Positions 35,673-44,563 of a stretch of 64,000 bases of DNA are shown in pieces. Under the pieces are notes generated by a model. It was not told where the DNA came from and did no database searches. It worked only from the letters and a program-made list of their open reading frames with translations. The DNA comes from Paenalicyclobacillus ferrooxydans (GTDB lineage: Bacteria; Bacillota; Bacilli; Alicyclobacillales; Alicyclobacillaceae): NCBI RefSeq assembly GCF_001399675.1, contig NZ_LJCO01000048.1, forward strand, positions 1 through 64,000, given 5' to 3'. The position numbers and the translations under genes are program-made. Each line of letters begins with the position of its first letter. The first letter of the stretch is position 1.

Positions 35673-35716
35673 CCGAGGGGCAACGGAGGGTTTCCCGTTG
35701 TCCCTCGGACATTTTT
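35673..35716. terminator. Bidirectional terminator between apbE and the SASP gene
   Basis: A 14-bp stem, 35673-35686 (CCGAGGGGCAACGG) with 35694-35707 (CCGTTGTCCCTCGG, one G-T pair), then ACATTTTTC on the plus strand. It sits between the two convergent genes. Confidence 0.85.
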
Positions 35717-35719
35717 CTA

Positions 35720-35950
35720 TTAGTGTGTCAAGCGGTTTGGTGAGCCGCCCATGCTGGTTTCCGCGAATGCAACCAACCGCTTGGTCATTTCTCCGCCTAC
35801 GGATCCGTTTTCTCTCGATGTTGTTTCCGCTCCAAGAACAACCCCAAACTCTGAAGCAATTTCATACTTCATTTGCTCCAATGCGGAGTCGGCAAATGGA
35901 ACCAGGTGGTTATTACTGCCTTGATTGCTTCGTTGTTGCTGCATTGGCAT
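35720..35950 (-). CDS. Small acid-soluble spore protein, alpha/beta type
   Basis: 76 residues. The conserved family core is plain: [20 protein letters not shown], then [12 protein letters not shown]. These proteins coat spore DNA, turn it to an A-like form and protect it from UV and heat; they are cleaved by the Gpr protease in the core region. ATG 35950 is chosen because GGAGG stands nine bases before it; the ATG at 35959 overlaps the ribosome binding site. In family members expression is under sigma-G in the forespore. It firmly marks the host as an endospore former. Confidence 0.95.
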   Translation of the reverse strand: MPMQQQRSNQGSNNHLVPFADSALEQMKYEIASEFGVVLGAETTSRENGSVGGEMTKRLVAFAETSMGGSPNRLTH

Positions 35951-36146
35951 AAGCTTCATCCTCCTGAAAAATCATGGAATGGTTTCATGAAGGTAGCATT
36001 TTCGGAGTCTACCCCGATTATTCATAAAAGCGTAAACAACGATTCTTGCAGCAGGTTTCACTTCTATTGCCCAAACGAAGGACATATCCTGAATAGAAAC
36101 CGTTGGACAAAGTGTGGCGATATCAATGTTATGGAGAAACCGCTCA

Positions 36147-36590
36147 GTGCAGAAAGAAATGATGCAACAGTTATCCGAATTGACACAGACCCTTCGTGAA
36201 GTGTCTGACAAACTGCACGACAAAAACGTTCAGATCACCGTGGAATCTTTACACGTCGATCGCGCAACGCTTGAAAGTCTAGTCTTTCGCTTAGACAGTC
36301 TAGACATCCATGATTTGAGCGGCTCGCTCAACCTAGGGAACAATTTCGGACAGTTCCCTGGCAATACAAAGAAATCGACAAGCAACGTTCGGTTGCAAGG
36401 CGGAAAATCGCAGGGTCCCCGAGTGGAGACAGCGATGGACTCTGGCAATCGTGAGACGACAGCGCTTAAAAGCCGGTTGCCAGCGCAAACAGCAAACAAT
36501 CAACTCCACAAAGACCGATTGCCACCGCAAACTGCAGACGGCTCAAGTAACCTCGAAGAGACCGACCGTGGCTTTGCAATTCGGTTTTAG
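36147..36590 (+). CDS. GerPC-like spore germination protein
   Basis: About 147 residues. An N-terminal coiled-coil (QKEMMQQLSELTQTLREVSD) is followed by LESLVFRLDSLDIHDLSGSL then NLGNNFG. This is the GerPC signature, normally xYxFDQLKIExLEGTLNIG. The C-terminal 75 residues are hydrophilic and without a match. GerP proteins let germinants pass the spore coat. The start is uncertain: GTG 36147 has GGAG ten bases upstream; GTG 36114 and ATG 36159 are alternatives. First gene of a likely four-gene operon running to 37639. Confidence 0.65.
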   Translation: MQKEMMQQLSELTQTLREVSDKLHDKNVQITVESLHVDRATLESLVFRLDSLDIHDLSGSLNLGNNFGQFPGNTKKSTSNVRLQGGKSQGPRVETAMDSGNRETTALKSRLPAQTANNQLHKDRLPPQTADGSSNLEETDRGFAIRF

Positions 36591-36621
36591 TACACCGATT
36601 CATCAGAAGGGTGGGGAGCCC

Positions 36622-36939
36622 ATGCGACATATTCTGTCTCCTGTGTTCGCCATCGGTACCATCCACATCGAACAGGTGGAGGGTGCTTCGTGCGTGAATC
36701 TAGGTAACAATTGGCCAACAAACTTCCAGAGTTACAAGAAACACAATCAAGGATTTGGTTCTGTTTCCGGAAACAACAACGTCATGAGCAGTCTGCGCTC
36801 ACTCCTGAACGACCCAGATACGTTCGATATGATGAGCGTGCCTGACAACCAGGTCCCTGAATGGGCCGAACAGTTCCTTCAGGACGACGATGACGAAAAA
36901 CCGGATGATACGGAACCGACTGTGAGGTCGATACCATGA
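36622..36939 (+). CDS. GerPA/GerPF-like spore germination protein
   Basis: 105 residues. AIGTIHIEQVEGASCVNLGN is followed by a Lys/His linker and NQGFGSVSGNNN, reproducing the GerPA/GerPF pattern (IxVNSVxxxGVxxxGD, then KxxxGxGSxxxGD). An acidic tail (FLQDDDDEKPDDTEP) is extra compared with the usual 70-residue family members. ATG 36622 lies just behind GTGGGGAG; the same frame is open far upstream but that part overlaps the GerPC-like gene. Its stop overlaps the next gene's ATG. Confidence 0.65.
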   Translation: MRHILSPVFAIGTIHIEQVEGASCVNLGNNWPTNFQSYKKHNQGFGSVSGNNNVMSSLRSLLNDPDTFDMMSVPDNQVPEWAEQFLQDDDDEKPDDTEPTVRSIP

Positions 36940-37169
36940 CGATGTTTCAATATGGAAAAATCGTGATCGACAGTGTCAGCAGTTCGAGTGTCATCTCCTG
37001 TGGTGAGAATCGACAGACCGGATTTCGGAGGACAGCCAAAGTAAACGAAGGCTTTGGGGGTGTTTCAGGAAAATCTAACATGCACCTCAACAATATCCAC
37101 ATTGTGCATGACGCAGACGAAACTGATGCTTGGAGGAGTCACCTATGGGGCCGAAGGGACGAGATGTAA
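36936..37169 (+). CDS. Second GerPA/GerPF-like spore protein
   Basis: 77 residues. GKIVIDSVSSSSVISCGENR and NEGFGGVSGKSNMHLNNIHI match the same GerPA/GerPF pattern as its neighbour, so the pair looks like a duplication. Translation is coupled at both ends: ATG 36936 overlaps the previous stop, and its own 3' end overlaps the start of the Hsp20 gene at 37145 by 25 bases. Confidence 0.65.
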   Translation: MTMFQYGKIVIDSVSSSSVISCGENRQTGFRRTAKVNEGFGGVSGKSNMHLNNIHIVHDADETDAWRSHLWGRRDEM

Positions 37170-37639
37170 ACAATCCCTTTGAGATATTGAAGAATCTCGG
37201 GGACATGAAGGACATGAAAAAAATCCTCGGGGATGATTTCTTCAAAAACATCCCTTTTCCTCAGTGGCAGCAGATGTCCATGACGGACAGTGATGAAACG
37301 AGTATTTATCCACGGATAGACCTGTTTGAACGCGGACAAGAATTGATTGCGGCCATTGAAATACCTGGTGTCGAATCACCATCGGATATTGCTTTATCTG
37401 TAGGGCCACACTCCCTGTATGTCAAAGGCTCTGTCCCCGCGTTGCCGGTGCGTGAGGAGAGTATCCATCTCACTGAGCGTCATCACGGAAGTTTTGAGCG
37501 TGAGATTGATCTGCCGATGCGCGTGGACGAATCGAGTGTCAAGGCATCTTACGCCAATGGGATTCTGACCGTACGCGTGACGAAATACGTCTCGCCGCAA
37601 GGCGAAGTTGAGCAGTTCATTCCCATCAGTTTCGAGTAA
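37145..37639 (+). CDS. Hsp20/alpha-crystallin family protein
   Basis: 164 residues. The alpha-crystallin domain runs from about residue 55 (YPRIDLFERGQELIAAIEIP) through RHHGSFEREIDLPMRV to the conserved YANGILTVRVTK. In Bacillus spores the Hsp20-fold proteins CotM and CotP are coat components. With the GerP-like genes directly upstream and overlapping, a coat role is plausible here (inference). ATG 37145 follows GGAGG. Confidence 0.88.
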   Translation: MGPKGRDVNNPFEILKNLGDMKDMKKILGDDFFKNIPFPQWQQMSMTDSDETSIYPRIDLFERGQELIAAIEIPGVESPSDIALSVGPHSLYVKGSVPALPVREESIHLTERHHGSFEREIDLPMRVDESSVKASYANGILTVRVTKYVSPQGEVEQFIPISFE

Positions 37640-37679
37640 CTATGGCTGTCGTAAGGCCGTAAAGCGTCTGTCACGATGG

Positions 37680-38444
37680 TCAATCACGCTCTGCTGCACG
37701 GCGTTCGTCACTTGCAAATTGGCAGATCTCCTGTAGAGCGCAGTCTAGGCAACGCGGTTTTTTGGCCAAACAGCAACGGTTGCCTGTTCTGTCGAGCAGG
37801 GCGTGAAACTGGTTGAACATGGCCGGGTCAGCCGGCAGATGTTTCATAAACCACTGGCGCAGTTCCTCATAGTCCACCCTTTCCGGAATCACGCCGCAAC
37901 GAAACAGGATACGTTTTGTGTATGCGTCGACAACAAACGACGGCAAGCCGGCACCGTACAACACAATATCGTCCGCGGTTTCAGGGCCGATTCCAGGAAT
38001 ACTGAGTAACTCCTCGCGAAGTGTGTCGAGCGGCTGGCTGAGCATGTCTGTCAGTTCACCGTCGTACTTGTTGATCAAGTGTTCTGCAAAAGACTTGAGG
38101 CGTTTCGCTTTCATATTATAAAACCGCGTTGGAACAACTTGTTCGGCAACAGATTCAATGTTGGCCGCATAGATCGCGCTAAAGCTCATCAGGCCGGCAT
38201 CATCCAGGTTGGACAGGGCCTTCTGCGTATTCTTCCAAGCTACGTTTTGGACAAGGATGGCCCCAATCACCATTTCCTCTACCGTTTGTGCTGGCCACCA
38301 GTGCAGGTCTCCGTAGTGCGTCTCAAGGCGTTTGTACGCATCAAGGAGCCAAGCGGTAACCCTTGCACCAGAGAAGAGCCCATCTTCAGCCTTCAAACCG
38401 GTTTTTCGTATCGGCAAGGGAACACACTCCAATCGGTTTGTCAT
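37680..38444 (-). CDS. Endonuclease III-related HhH-GPD DNA glycosylase with 4Fe-4S cluster
   Basis: 254 residues. Helix-hairpin-helix LLSIPGIGPETADDIVLYG with the catalytic Asp in PSFVVDAYTKRIL. The C-terminal cysteines have the C-x6-C-x2-C-x5-C spacing (CLAKKPRCLDCALQEIC) for an iron-sulfur cluster. The front reads VIGAILVQNVAWKNTQKALS, as in the endonuclease III-like/3-methyladenine glycosylase branch (MagIII-type), where the catalytic Lys of Nth is absent. It removes damaged bases; the exact lesion is not predictable. It lies between two Hsp20 genes, on the opposite strand. Confidence 0.9.
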   Translation of the reverse strand: MTNRLECVPLPIRKTGLKAEDGLFSGARVTAWLLDAYKRLETHYGDLHWWPAQTVEEMVIGAILVQNVAWKNTQKALSNLDDAGLMSFSAIYAANIESVAEQVVPTRFYNMKAKRLKSFAEHLINKYDGELTDMLSQPLDTLREELLSIPGIGPETADDIVLYGAGLPSFVVDAYTKRILFRCGVIPERVDYEELRQWFMKHLPADPAMFNQFHALLDRTGNRCCLAKKPRCLDCALQEICQFASDERRAAERD

Positions 38445-38684
38445 CAGTAAGGCTGGTCTGTCATTATTTCTTCGATGAAAATTTCCCCTTGGACCTTACC
38501 CCGTTGTTTGTCAGTACCTTCCCATTTTATCGAACCCGTCAAGAAACGAACTTATGCTGGGCGGACATCCGGAGCCGGGCCTGCGTAGAGTATACCGAGA
38601 GATGTCATGTGCGGTCGCGTGCCGGAACAACGGTCTAGTTTGCACGGATGCGTGGACCATGACACAACGCAGGAGGAATTCGAG

Positions 38685-39257
38685 ATGCCCTTTCAAAACA
38701 TGTTTTCGAGCCTTCGGACAATGCAAGAGCAGATGCAGCAAATGTTCGGTGGGATGGTGAACAACCCAGGCGGACCTGGAGCAGGAGCTGGCACTGGCCG
38801 ATCCGGTCCCCTGAATGGTTGGCCTTTTTCAGGCATGAACGGTGATTGGGGGAGTTGGCTCCAGAATATGGGTATGAACCCAGGAGGCATGGGGGGCATT
38901 CCGTCGCAATCGCAGTCCAGCGGTTCAATCCCCGTCGATGTTTACGAAACAGGGGAAGAGGTCATCGTGATCGCTGAAATACCCGGCCTGAACAGTGCCC
39001 GCGATGTCACACTGTCAGTGTTTGCAGAGGAGATTATCATTTCGGGAAAGATTGACCGTCCCTACTCGCAATCGGGAACGATGCGGGCAACAGAACGGTT
39101 TTCGGGTTCTTTTGAACGGCGTGTAGACCTGCCGGTGCGTGTCAAACGTTCAGGAGCTCGCGCACGCTATCAAAGCGGCTTACTCGAGATCAGACTTGCG
39201 AAGAGCGGATACCAATCGGGTGATAAGAGTGCGAGTGTACCGATTGATTTCCGGTGA
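38685..39257 (+). CDS. Hsp20/alpha-crystallin family protein with Gly/Met-rich N-terminus
   Basis: 190 residues. The first 80 are low-complexity, rich in Met, Gln, Gly, Pro and Asn (MQEQMQQMFGGMVNNPGGPG), which is unusual for bacterial Hsp20. From about 82 the alpha-crystallin domain follows (VDVYETGEEVIVIAEIPGLN, RFSGSFERRVDLP, ARYQSGLLEIRLAK). Gly-rich tails of this kind are common in spore-coat proteins. ATG 38685 follows AGGAGG. Together with 37145 it makes two Hsp20 genes within 2 kb. Confidence 0.88.
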   Translation: MPFQNMFSSLRTMQEQMQQMFGGMVNNPGGPGAGAGTGRSGPLNGWPFSGMNGDWGSWLQNMGMNPGGMGGIPSQSQSSGSIPVDVYETGEEVIVIAEIPGLNSARDVTLSVFAEEIIISGKIDRPYSQSGTMRATERFSGSFERRVDLPVRVKRSGARARYQSGLLEIRLAKSGYQSGDKSASVPIDFR

Positions 39258-39301
39258 TTAGATCGTCTCGTACACGGGATGCCATTGCTGAGCATAAGCT
39301 C

Positions 39302-39787
39302 CTACGCCAACCATCGATTGACGACAATCCCGCCAATCAGTGCGATAACCACGGAAACGATGGCACGCACAACGGTGAAGTTTACTCCATAAAACGGAAT
39401 CTCGGCAGGGAGCCTCGGCAGAGAAACTAACTGCCAAGTGGTGACGAAGGCAAACACGGCGCCTGGACTGGCATCGGCTGCGAACATGCCTGCAGCGAGT
39501 GGATACATTGCCCAGCGCGATCCGGTGCCGAACAAACCGAGCAGGGTGCCAAGTAAAATCCCTCCGAACCCTGCTTCTCTTCCGAGCCACCGGGCAATAA
39601 GCTGCGGTTGAAGCCACTGTGCAATCAGTCCGGCTGCAAACATCGAAACGACAATCCATGGAACAGCTTGCACAAACATTTCGGTTGACGCATCCAACCC
39701 TGAGAGGGCCGTTTGCGGCCGTATAATCGCCATCACGACATAGCCTAGCAGAGTCAGAAACCCCATTGCAATCAGGACAATGTCCAC
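39302..39787 (-). CDS. Half-size YraQ/ArsP-like permease
   Basis: 161 residues with four to five hydrophobic helices. GGILLGTLLGLFGTGSRWAM and AFVTTWQLVSLPRLPAEIPF resemble the repeat of the DUF318/YraQ permease family (PF03773), which is usually twice this length; this copy has a single repeat and may work as a dimer. Substrate unknown. It precedes the GH18 gene on the same strand in map order (that gene ends 30 bases upstream), so both may share a transcript. Confidence 0.6.
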   Translation of the reverse strand: MDIVLIAMGFLTLLGYVVMAIIRPQTALSGLDASTEMFVQAVPWIVVSMFAAGLIAQWLQPQLIARWLGREAGFGGILLGTLLGLFGTGSRWAMYPLAAGMFAADASPGAVFAFVTTWQLVSLPRLPAEIPFYGVNFTVVRAIVSVVIALIGGIVVNRWLA

Positions 39788-39817
39788 CGTTGTTCACCCC
39801 TCAGTCCGACTCGGGCA

Positions 39818-41140
39818 TTAGGACAGCATCTGTGTCAGGCCATGAATAACAGACGACCAGCTGGTTGGATCGGACAATCCGAGCGACCAGATAGATACCC
39901 CAGCAAGGTTGTCATTTTGGACAAGCTGCAGTTCGCGGTTCAGTGTCTCTTGCGTGGAAAACCAGACTTCTTCGTATCCATCCGGCTTCGAATAGCGTGC
40001 ATATGCCACCCCGAGTTGCTGATTGAATGAGCTTGTGGCTTGATGTTGTTTCAAGATACTGTCCACCTCTGAGAGCGGAACTGCGATGCTGTCCACACTG
40101 CCATCCTGATGTACGTGCCAAAACCTCGCGTAAAACGGTACACCAAGCACAAGTTTGTCCGCGGGTACGCCCGTGTCGAGCAGGTCTTCTATAGATGTGG
40201 TCACCCAAGGTAAGTCCGCGACGGGGCCAGGCGTTTGGTCTGTACTCCAGTGCTCGTCGTACGCCATTAGGACAACGTAATCAGCATATCCGGCGAGGGC
40301 TGCATGGAAATACGCCGCAGAATCCTGCAGAAATTGGATGTCGGGTGTGATGTCAACAGAAAGAACGATATGCTTTCCGACAAGGGCTTGATGCAAAGAT
40401 TTGATAAAGTCTGTGAACCCTTGCTGGTCTTGCGATTGCATGTTTTCAAAGTCGATATTTAGTCCATCAAGATGATTCTTCGTTGCGAGGGACACGAGAT
40501 TCGAGACTAAGTTGTTACGTGCATTCGGGTTGCTGAGCACCTGGTGCGAGAGCCCTGCGTTAAACTGGTTGTCGACAAGAGCCCATACCTGGACATGGTG
40601 CTGATGTGCATACTGCACCACTGACGGTTCGATTTTACTGCTCACGCTGCCGTCGCTTGATTTCAGAGACAGCCAAAGCGGACTTGCCACGTTGAGGCCT
40701 GCGTTGGCTTGAATCAGATGAATCGTCTGGACGGGGTTGGCATAGGGAATCCACCCCATGACAATACGCTGATTGGTTTGTCCGAATTGCTGTACAGACG
40801 AGAACAAGCTGCCTTGCTGAGAGGTGCTGAGCGTGCCCTGGTACGCCACTGGCAAAAGCTGTCCCTGAAGCATGGAGAGAGGCTGCTCAAAGGAAGTGAG
40901 CCCTCGCCACTTGGACAGGCGAGAAGTTAGACTTGAAGACGGACTCGTATTTTGATAGCTCGTTGTTCCAAACAGCTCTGTGGTCGCAATCGTTGAAAAC
41001 TGTGCGGCTTCAAGCTGGGATAAAGTATTCCATGAACCGCCGCCGAAGATATACGAAAAACTGGCAATACAGCCTGCGATCAGGATGGCGGCGCCAATGA
41101 CGCCGCGCCACCAACTGGAACGGCTTTGAAGGTCAGTCAA
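39818..41140 (-). CDS. Membrane-anchored GH18-family hydrolase
   Basis: 440 residues. A short tail and membrane anchor (WWRGVIGAAILIAGCIASFS), a Ser/Thr-rich spacer, then a GH18 barrel from about 125 (RIVMGWIPYANPVQTIHLIQ). The catalytic strand is HLDGLNIDFENM, with Glu in the acid position; VVLMAYDEHWSTDQTPGPVA and LAGVSIWSLGLSDP are the later conserved strands. The family cuts chitin or, in spore formers, peptidoglycan-related glycans. TTG 41140 is chosen because GGGAGGA lies eight bases upstream. Confidence 0.88.
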   Translation of the reverse strand: MTDLQSRSSWWRGVIGAAILIAGCIASFSYIFGGGSWNTLSQLEAAQFSTIATTELFGTTSYQNTSPSSSLTSRLSKWRGLTSFEQPLSMLQGQLLPVAYQGTLSTSQQGSLFSSVQQFGQTNQRIVMGWIPYANPVQTIHLIQANAGLNVASPLWLSLKSSDGSVSSKIEPSVVQYAHQHHVQVWALVDNQFNAGLSHQVLSNPNARNNLVSNLVSLATKNHLDGLNIDFENMQSQDQQGFTDFIKSLHQALVGKHIVLSVDITPDIQFLQDSAAYFHAALAGYADYVVLMAYDEHWSTDQTPGPVADLPWVTTSIEDLLDTGVPADKLVLGVPFYARFWHVHQDGSVDSIAVPLSEVDSILKQHQATSSFNQQLGVAYARYSKPDGYEEVWFSTQETLNRELQLVQNDNLAGVSIWSLGLSDPTSWSSVIHGLTQMLS

Positions 41141-41307
41141 GATGTGTTCCTCCCAGCGTAATGCTATGAGCAAAATGTATGACAATCCCTAAACCTGCTT
41201 GTTTTGTTGCAATCATCTATAGAAGTCTATGAAGCAATTGAGTAGTTTAGAAGAATTGGATATACGGAACGAATCCGGTATGATGATTTTGAAGTGGGGG
41301 ATGGATT

Positions 41308-42243
41308 TTGCTGGTGCAGACGGGCACTGGAGTATTTAGAACGAATCCGCGAGCTCCTCTGCCAGGGGAGACCTGTTGGATCCACCTTGCTCAACCAGAA
41401 GCAGAAGAAGTGGAAAACCTACTCGGAGATATACTTGAACTGCACCCTCTGGCTGTCGAGGATGTACAGCACTTCGGGCAGCGGGCGAAAGTCGATGTAT
41501 ACGATCACTGGGCAAGACCTCATGCGCTGGTGAGCTTTTATTCACTCACTGAAAAGCTGGACACCGTAGAACTGAGTCTGATTATCGGCACCAACTTTAT
41601 CGTCAGTGTGACGGAACAGCCTGTCTCATGGCTGGAGGAAATGTACCGGCGTGCCGAGGCTGCGGGATTTTCGTTTGAGAACCCTACGAGTGTCTTGTAC
41701 CGAATTCTGGATGGGTGCGTAGATATCTTTGGGGATCAGCTTGACGACTTAGACGGCCGGTTGGAACGCATGCAGCGTCGAGTTTTTCGCCGCCCGGATG
41801 AAGAAATTGCATCCACGGTGTTTCAGATCAAGCGCAGACTGCATCAGTTGCGAAAGATTGCCCTGGATGAATTGGCGACCGTCAGCAGTTTCAAGGCAGA
41901 AACGATGCCCTTTGTCGACCGGCACTTTGAAGTGTATTTCCAGGACATCAATGACCACATTGCACGAACCATCGACAATATTGAACTCGTGAGGGACGGA
42001 TTCGGAGCATTACTTGACTTCCAAGCCATGCAACGGTCTGCGAAAATGAACGAGGTCATGAAGACACTCACCATCATCAGCACCATTTTTCTCCCGTTAT
42101 CTTTCATCGTGGGACTATACGGGATGAATTTTCATGATATGCCTGAGCTTTCATGGAGGTTTGGCTACCTTTATGTCTGGATTCTCATGATTGCCGTAAC
42201 GGTATTTTTCATTATCTATTTTAAGTGGAAGAAGTGGTGGTAA
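41308..42243 (+). CDS. corA: CorA-type magnesium transporter
   Basis: 311 residues. A cytoplasmic alpha/beta N-domain (HPLAVEDVQHFGQRAKVDVY is the family hallmark) and long stalk helix precede two C-terminal membrane helices. The selectivity motif YGMNF stands at the end of the first. The C-terminus is basic (KWKKWW). It forms a homopentameric Mg2+ channel. TTG 41308 follows GGGGGATGG. The next gene starts one base after its stop region, so the two are co-transcribed. Confidence 0.94.
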   Translation: MLVQTGTGVFRTNPRAPLPGETCWIHLAQPEAEEVENLLGDILELHPLAVEDVQHFGQRAKVDVYDHWARPHALVSFYSLTEKLDTVELSLIIGTNFIVSVTEQPVSWLEEMYRRAEAAGFSFENPTSVLYRILDGCVDIFGDQLDDLDGRLERMQRRVFRRPDEEIASTVFQIKRRLHQLRKIALDELATVSSFKAETMPFVDRHFEVYFQDINDHIARTIDNIELVRDGFGALLDFQAMQRSAKMNEVMKTLTIISTIFLPLSFIVGLYGMNFHDMPELSWRFGYLYVWILMIAVTVFFIIYFKWKKWW

Positions 42244-42244
42244 A

Positions 42245-43249
42245 TTGACGTCATCGACTCGTGGAACTCTTCTCACCATTCGACGTTTGGAACTCCCGAC
42301 ACCTTTTCCAGTCGGTCCCGTCAATGCCTATCTCATCAAGGATGCCAATCAGGCAGTCCTTATCGACTGTGGACCAGGTACAAAAGCCGCTCGCGACGTT
42401 CTCATCCGCGGGCTTTCTGAGGAGGGGCTTGTGCCGGAGGACCTCACTGCAGTCGTGTTGACACACGGTCATGTGGACCACGTTGGACAAGCGGCATGGT
42501 TGCAAAGCCTCGGGGTTACGGTGTGTGCCCCACCAGAGGTTGAAACATGGCTGCAGCCGGGGAGTCGTTGGGACAGCTATCGGCAGGAGTTCTTTACCAC
42601 CCTGTACACCATGCAGGGCGTGCCAGAGGACGTTATTCATCATGCCAACAAAGACTTAGGTATGTTGCAGAAACTAAACACGAAAGCCACTGTCGACGTG
42701 ACTCTTTCATACAATCAGACTTGTCCTGTGCTGCCGATGTTCCAAGTGCTTCATGTACCGGGTCATGCTCAGCATGCATTGGCACTGTGGAATGCAGAGA
42801 CGGGAGAAATCATCGTTGGCGATCAGCTTCTGCCAGAAATCAGCAGCAATGCCCTCGTTGAGCCAGAATTGACTGCCAAGACGGGCAGTGAGGCGAAACG
42901 AACGCTGAGCCTCATGCAATACCGTGAGAATCTTCGCTCGCTGCTTGAGCTCGAAATTTCAGTCGTGTATCCAGGCCACGGCCCCGTTTTCGAAGATGCC
43001 CACACCTTAATCCGGTCGCGGTTGGCAGCCCAAGAGAAAAGAAGGCAGCAATTTTACGAACGCGTGGTTGAGAGCGGTGGCACGTCAGCATATCAACTGG
43101 CCACTTCGTATTTTGCGAGACACAAAAATCAGACATCTCTCATCATGTCTGAAACCCTCGGTTACTTAGATTGGTTGAGTGCAATCGGGGAAATCGACGA
43201 GGTGAATCTCGCTTCGGGGCAAATCGAGTGGAAGCAACGCCGAGGATAA
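42245..43249 (+). CDS. Metallo-beta-lactamase-fold hydrolase
   Basis: 334 residues. The zinc-binding motif LTHGHVDHVGQAAWL is complete; later ligands are in HVPGHAQHALALW, IIVGDQLLPE and YPGHGPVFEDA. The C-terminal helical/winged-helix part (TSAYQLATSYFARHK, LGYLDWLSAIGEIDE) is that of LACTB2-like enzymes and YmaE-type hydrolases. Substrate unknown. TTG 42245 overlaps the end of corA, so translation is probably coupled. Confidence 0.88.
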   Translation: MTSSTRGTLLTIRRLELPTPFPVGPVNAYLIKDANQAVLIDCGPGTKAARDVLIRGLSEEGLVPEDLTAVVLTHGHVDHVGQAAWLQSLGVTVCAPPEVETWLQPGSRWDSYRQEFFTTLYTMQGVPEDVIHHANKDLGMLQKLNTKATVDVTLSYNQTCPVLPMFQVLHVPGHAQHALALWNAETGEIIVGDQLLPEISSNALVEPELTAKTGSEAKRTLSLMQYRENLRSLLELEISVVYPGHGPVFEDAHTLIRSRLAAQEKRRQQFYERVVESGGTSAYQLATSYFARHKNQTSLIMSETLGYLDWLSAIGEIDEVNLASGQIEWKQRRG

Positions 43250-43269
43250 GGGGGGCAACGCCCCCTTAC
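43244..43269. terminator. Bidirectional terminator
   Basis: TAAGGGGGGC-AAC-GCCCCCTTA at the very end of the hydrolase gene and of the convergent molybdopterin gene, followed by CTTATCGTT on the plus strand. Confidence 0.75.
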
Positions 43270-43974
43270 TTATCGTTCATTTGCCTGCCAAATTGACTTT
43301 CCGTCAACATAAAATTCTTTCTTCCAAATCGGAGCTTCTTTCTTCAGGCGTTCAATCAGCGTTCTTGCTGCCGCAAAAGCATCATCTCGATGAGGAGAAG
43401 CCGCAGCACAGATCACCGCGATATCGGTCGGCAAAAGTTCGCCCACGCGATGCCACTGCAGTGTATGAATCCCTGGATGATCACGCTCGACGTCCGCGGC
43501 AATTCGCTGCATTTGTTCGATGGCCATCGATTCGTAAGCCTCGTAAGACAGGTGTGTGGTCTGCTTGTCTCCCGTGAACTCACGAACCGTACCCACGAAC
43601 AAAACTGTACCGCCACAGTACACGTCTTCAAGCAGTTCATACGCTGCCTTCATATCGAGCGGTTCGGCACTGATTCGGCAGGAATGTCGTGCAGATGGTG
43701 CACCGCCGCCAACGGGTGGGATCAAAGCAATCTCAGCTTCGGGACGAACTACTGCAGTGTCCTGTGCGTATTCTTGGTTCACGGCAACAAGTGCGCCCTG
43801 AATCTGAGTAGCAAGTTGAGGAAACTGCTTGCAAAGGAGAACCTTCAAACGGTTGACAGTCATCGGTTCCGTGTCTTCCACGGAAACCAGCCGAAGGCCT
43901 GTCCTTTCAGCAAGACCAGCAAATAATTGAATGGTATAGGTTGAAATCGCCGACACCTCCATATATACCAGCAT
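43270..43974 (-). CDS. moaDE: MoaD-MoaE fusion (molybdopterin synthase)
   Basis: Up to 234 residues, both subunits of molybdopterin synthase in one chain. The MoaD half (about 12-91) is ubiquitin-like and ends PPVGGG; MoaE follows with VYCGGTVLFVGTVREFTGDK, HRVGELLPTDIAV and APIWKKEFYVDG (catalytic Lys region). The enzyme adds two sulfurs to precursor Z. The start is unclear: ATG 43974 and ATG 43962 have no ribosome binding site, while the rare ATT at 43950 lies eight bases after a perfect GGAGG and begins exactly at the MoaD fold. Divergent from moaC. Confidence 0.9.
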   Translation of the reverse strand: MLVYMEVSAISTYTIQLFAGLAERTGLRLVSVEDTEPMTVNRLKVLLCKQFPQLATQIQGALVAVNQEYAQDTAVVRPEAEIALIPPVGGGAPSARHSCRISAEPLDMKAAYELLEDVYCGGTVLFVGTVREFTGDKQTTHLSYEAYESMAIEQMQRIAADVERDHPGIHTLQWHRVGELLPTDIAVICAAASPHRDDAFAAARTLIERLKKEAPIWKKEFYVDGKSIWQANER

Positions 43975-44042
43975 GTTTAGTCATGCGGGTGAATGTATGC
44001 TGCACTGCAGCATCGTACATACCTTGAAAGGACTGATCAAGA

Positions 44043-44555
44043 GTGAGCGAGCACGGCTTTACGCATTTTGACGAAACCGGTAAGAGTCATATGGTGGACG
44101 TGTCAGAAAAGGAGGACTCTGACCGAACCGCGATTGCAGAAGCAATCGTCCGCATGCAAGCACATACGCGTGAACAAATTGAACAACAGGCGATGAAAAA
44201 AGGTGACGTATTGGCGGTCAGTGAACTCGCCGGAATCATGGCAGCAAAGAAGACCTCCGACCTGATTCCTCTGTGCCATCAGCTGCCACTCACGAAAGTG
44301 TCCGTAGACTGCGATTGGACTCCTTCCGATACACTCGAAGACGGAGCAAGTAATACTGCATGCCTGCGTATCCGTTCCACGGTGAAAACCACCTATCGAA
44401 CCGGCGTCGAAATGGAGGCTTTAACAGCCTGTTCCGTTGCCGCCCTGACCGTCTACGACATGTGCAAGGCCATTGACAAAGCCATGACAATTGAGTCCAT
44501 TCGACTCGTATTTAAGTCGGGCGGCAAGAGCGGCACTTTTGGGAGTCTCGATTGA
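44043..44555 (+). CDS. moaC: Cyclic pyranopterin monophosphate synthase
   Basis: 170 residues. MoaC acts with MoaA to turn GTP into the pterin precursor. Motifs: [58 protein letters not shown] with the conserved Lys region following (CKAIDKAM). GTG 44043 with GAAAGGA upstream. Divergent from the moaD-moaE fusion, 68 bases apart; moaA, moaB and moeA are not in the window. Confidence 0.95.
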   Translation: MSEHGFTHFDETGKSHMVDVSEKEDSDRTAIAEAIVRMQAHTREQIEQQAMKKGDVLAVSELAGIMAAKKTSDLIPLCHQLPLTKVSVDCDWTPSDTLEDGASNTACLRIRSTVKTTYRTGVEMEALTACSVAALTVYDMCKAIDKAMTIESIRLVFKSGGKSGTFGSLD

Positions 44556-44563
44556 GACGTCCT

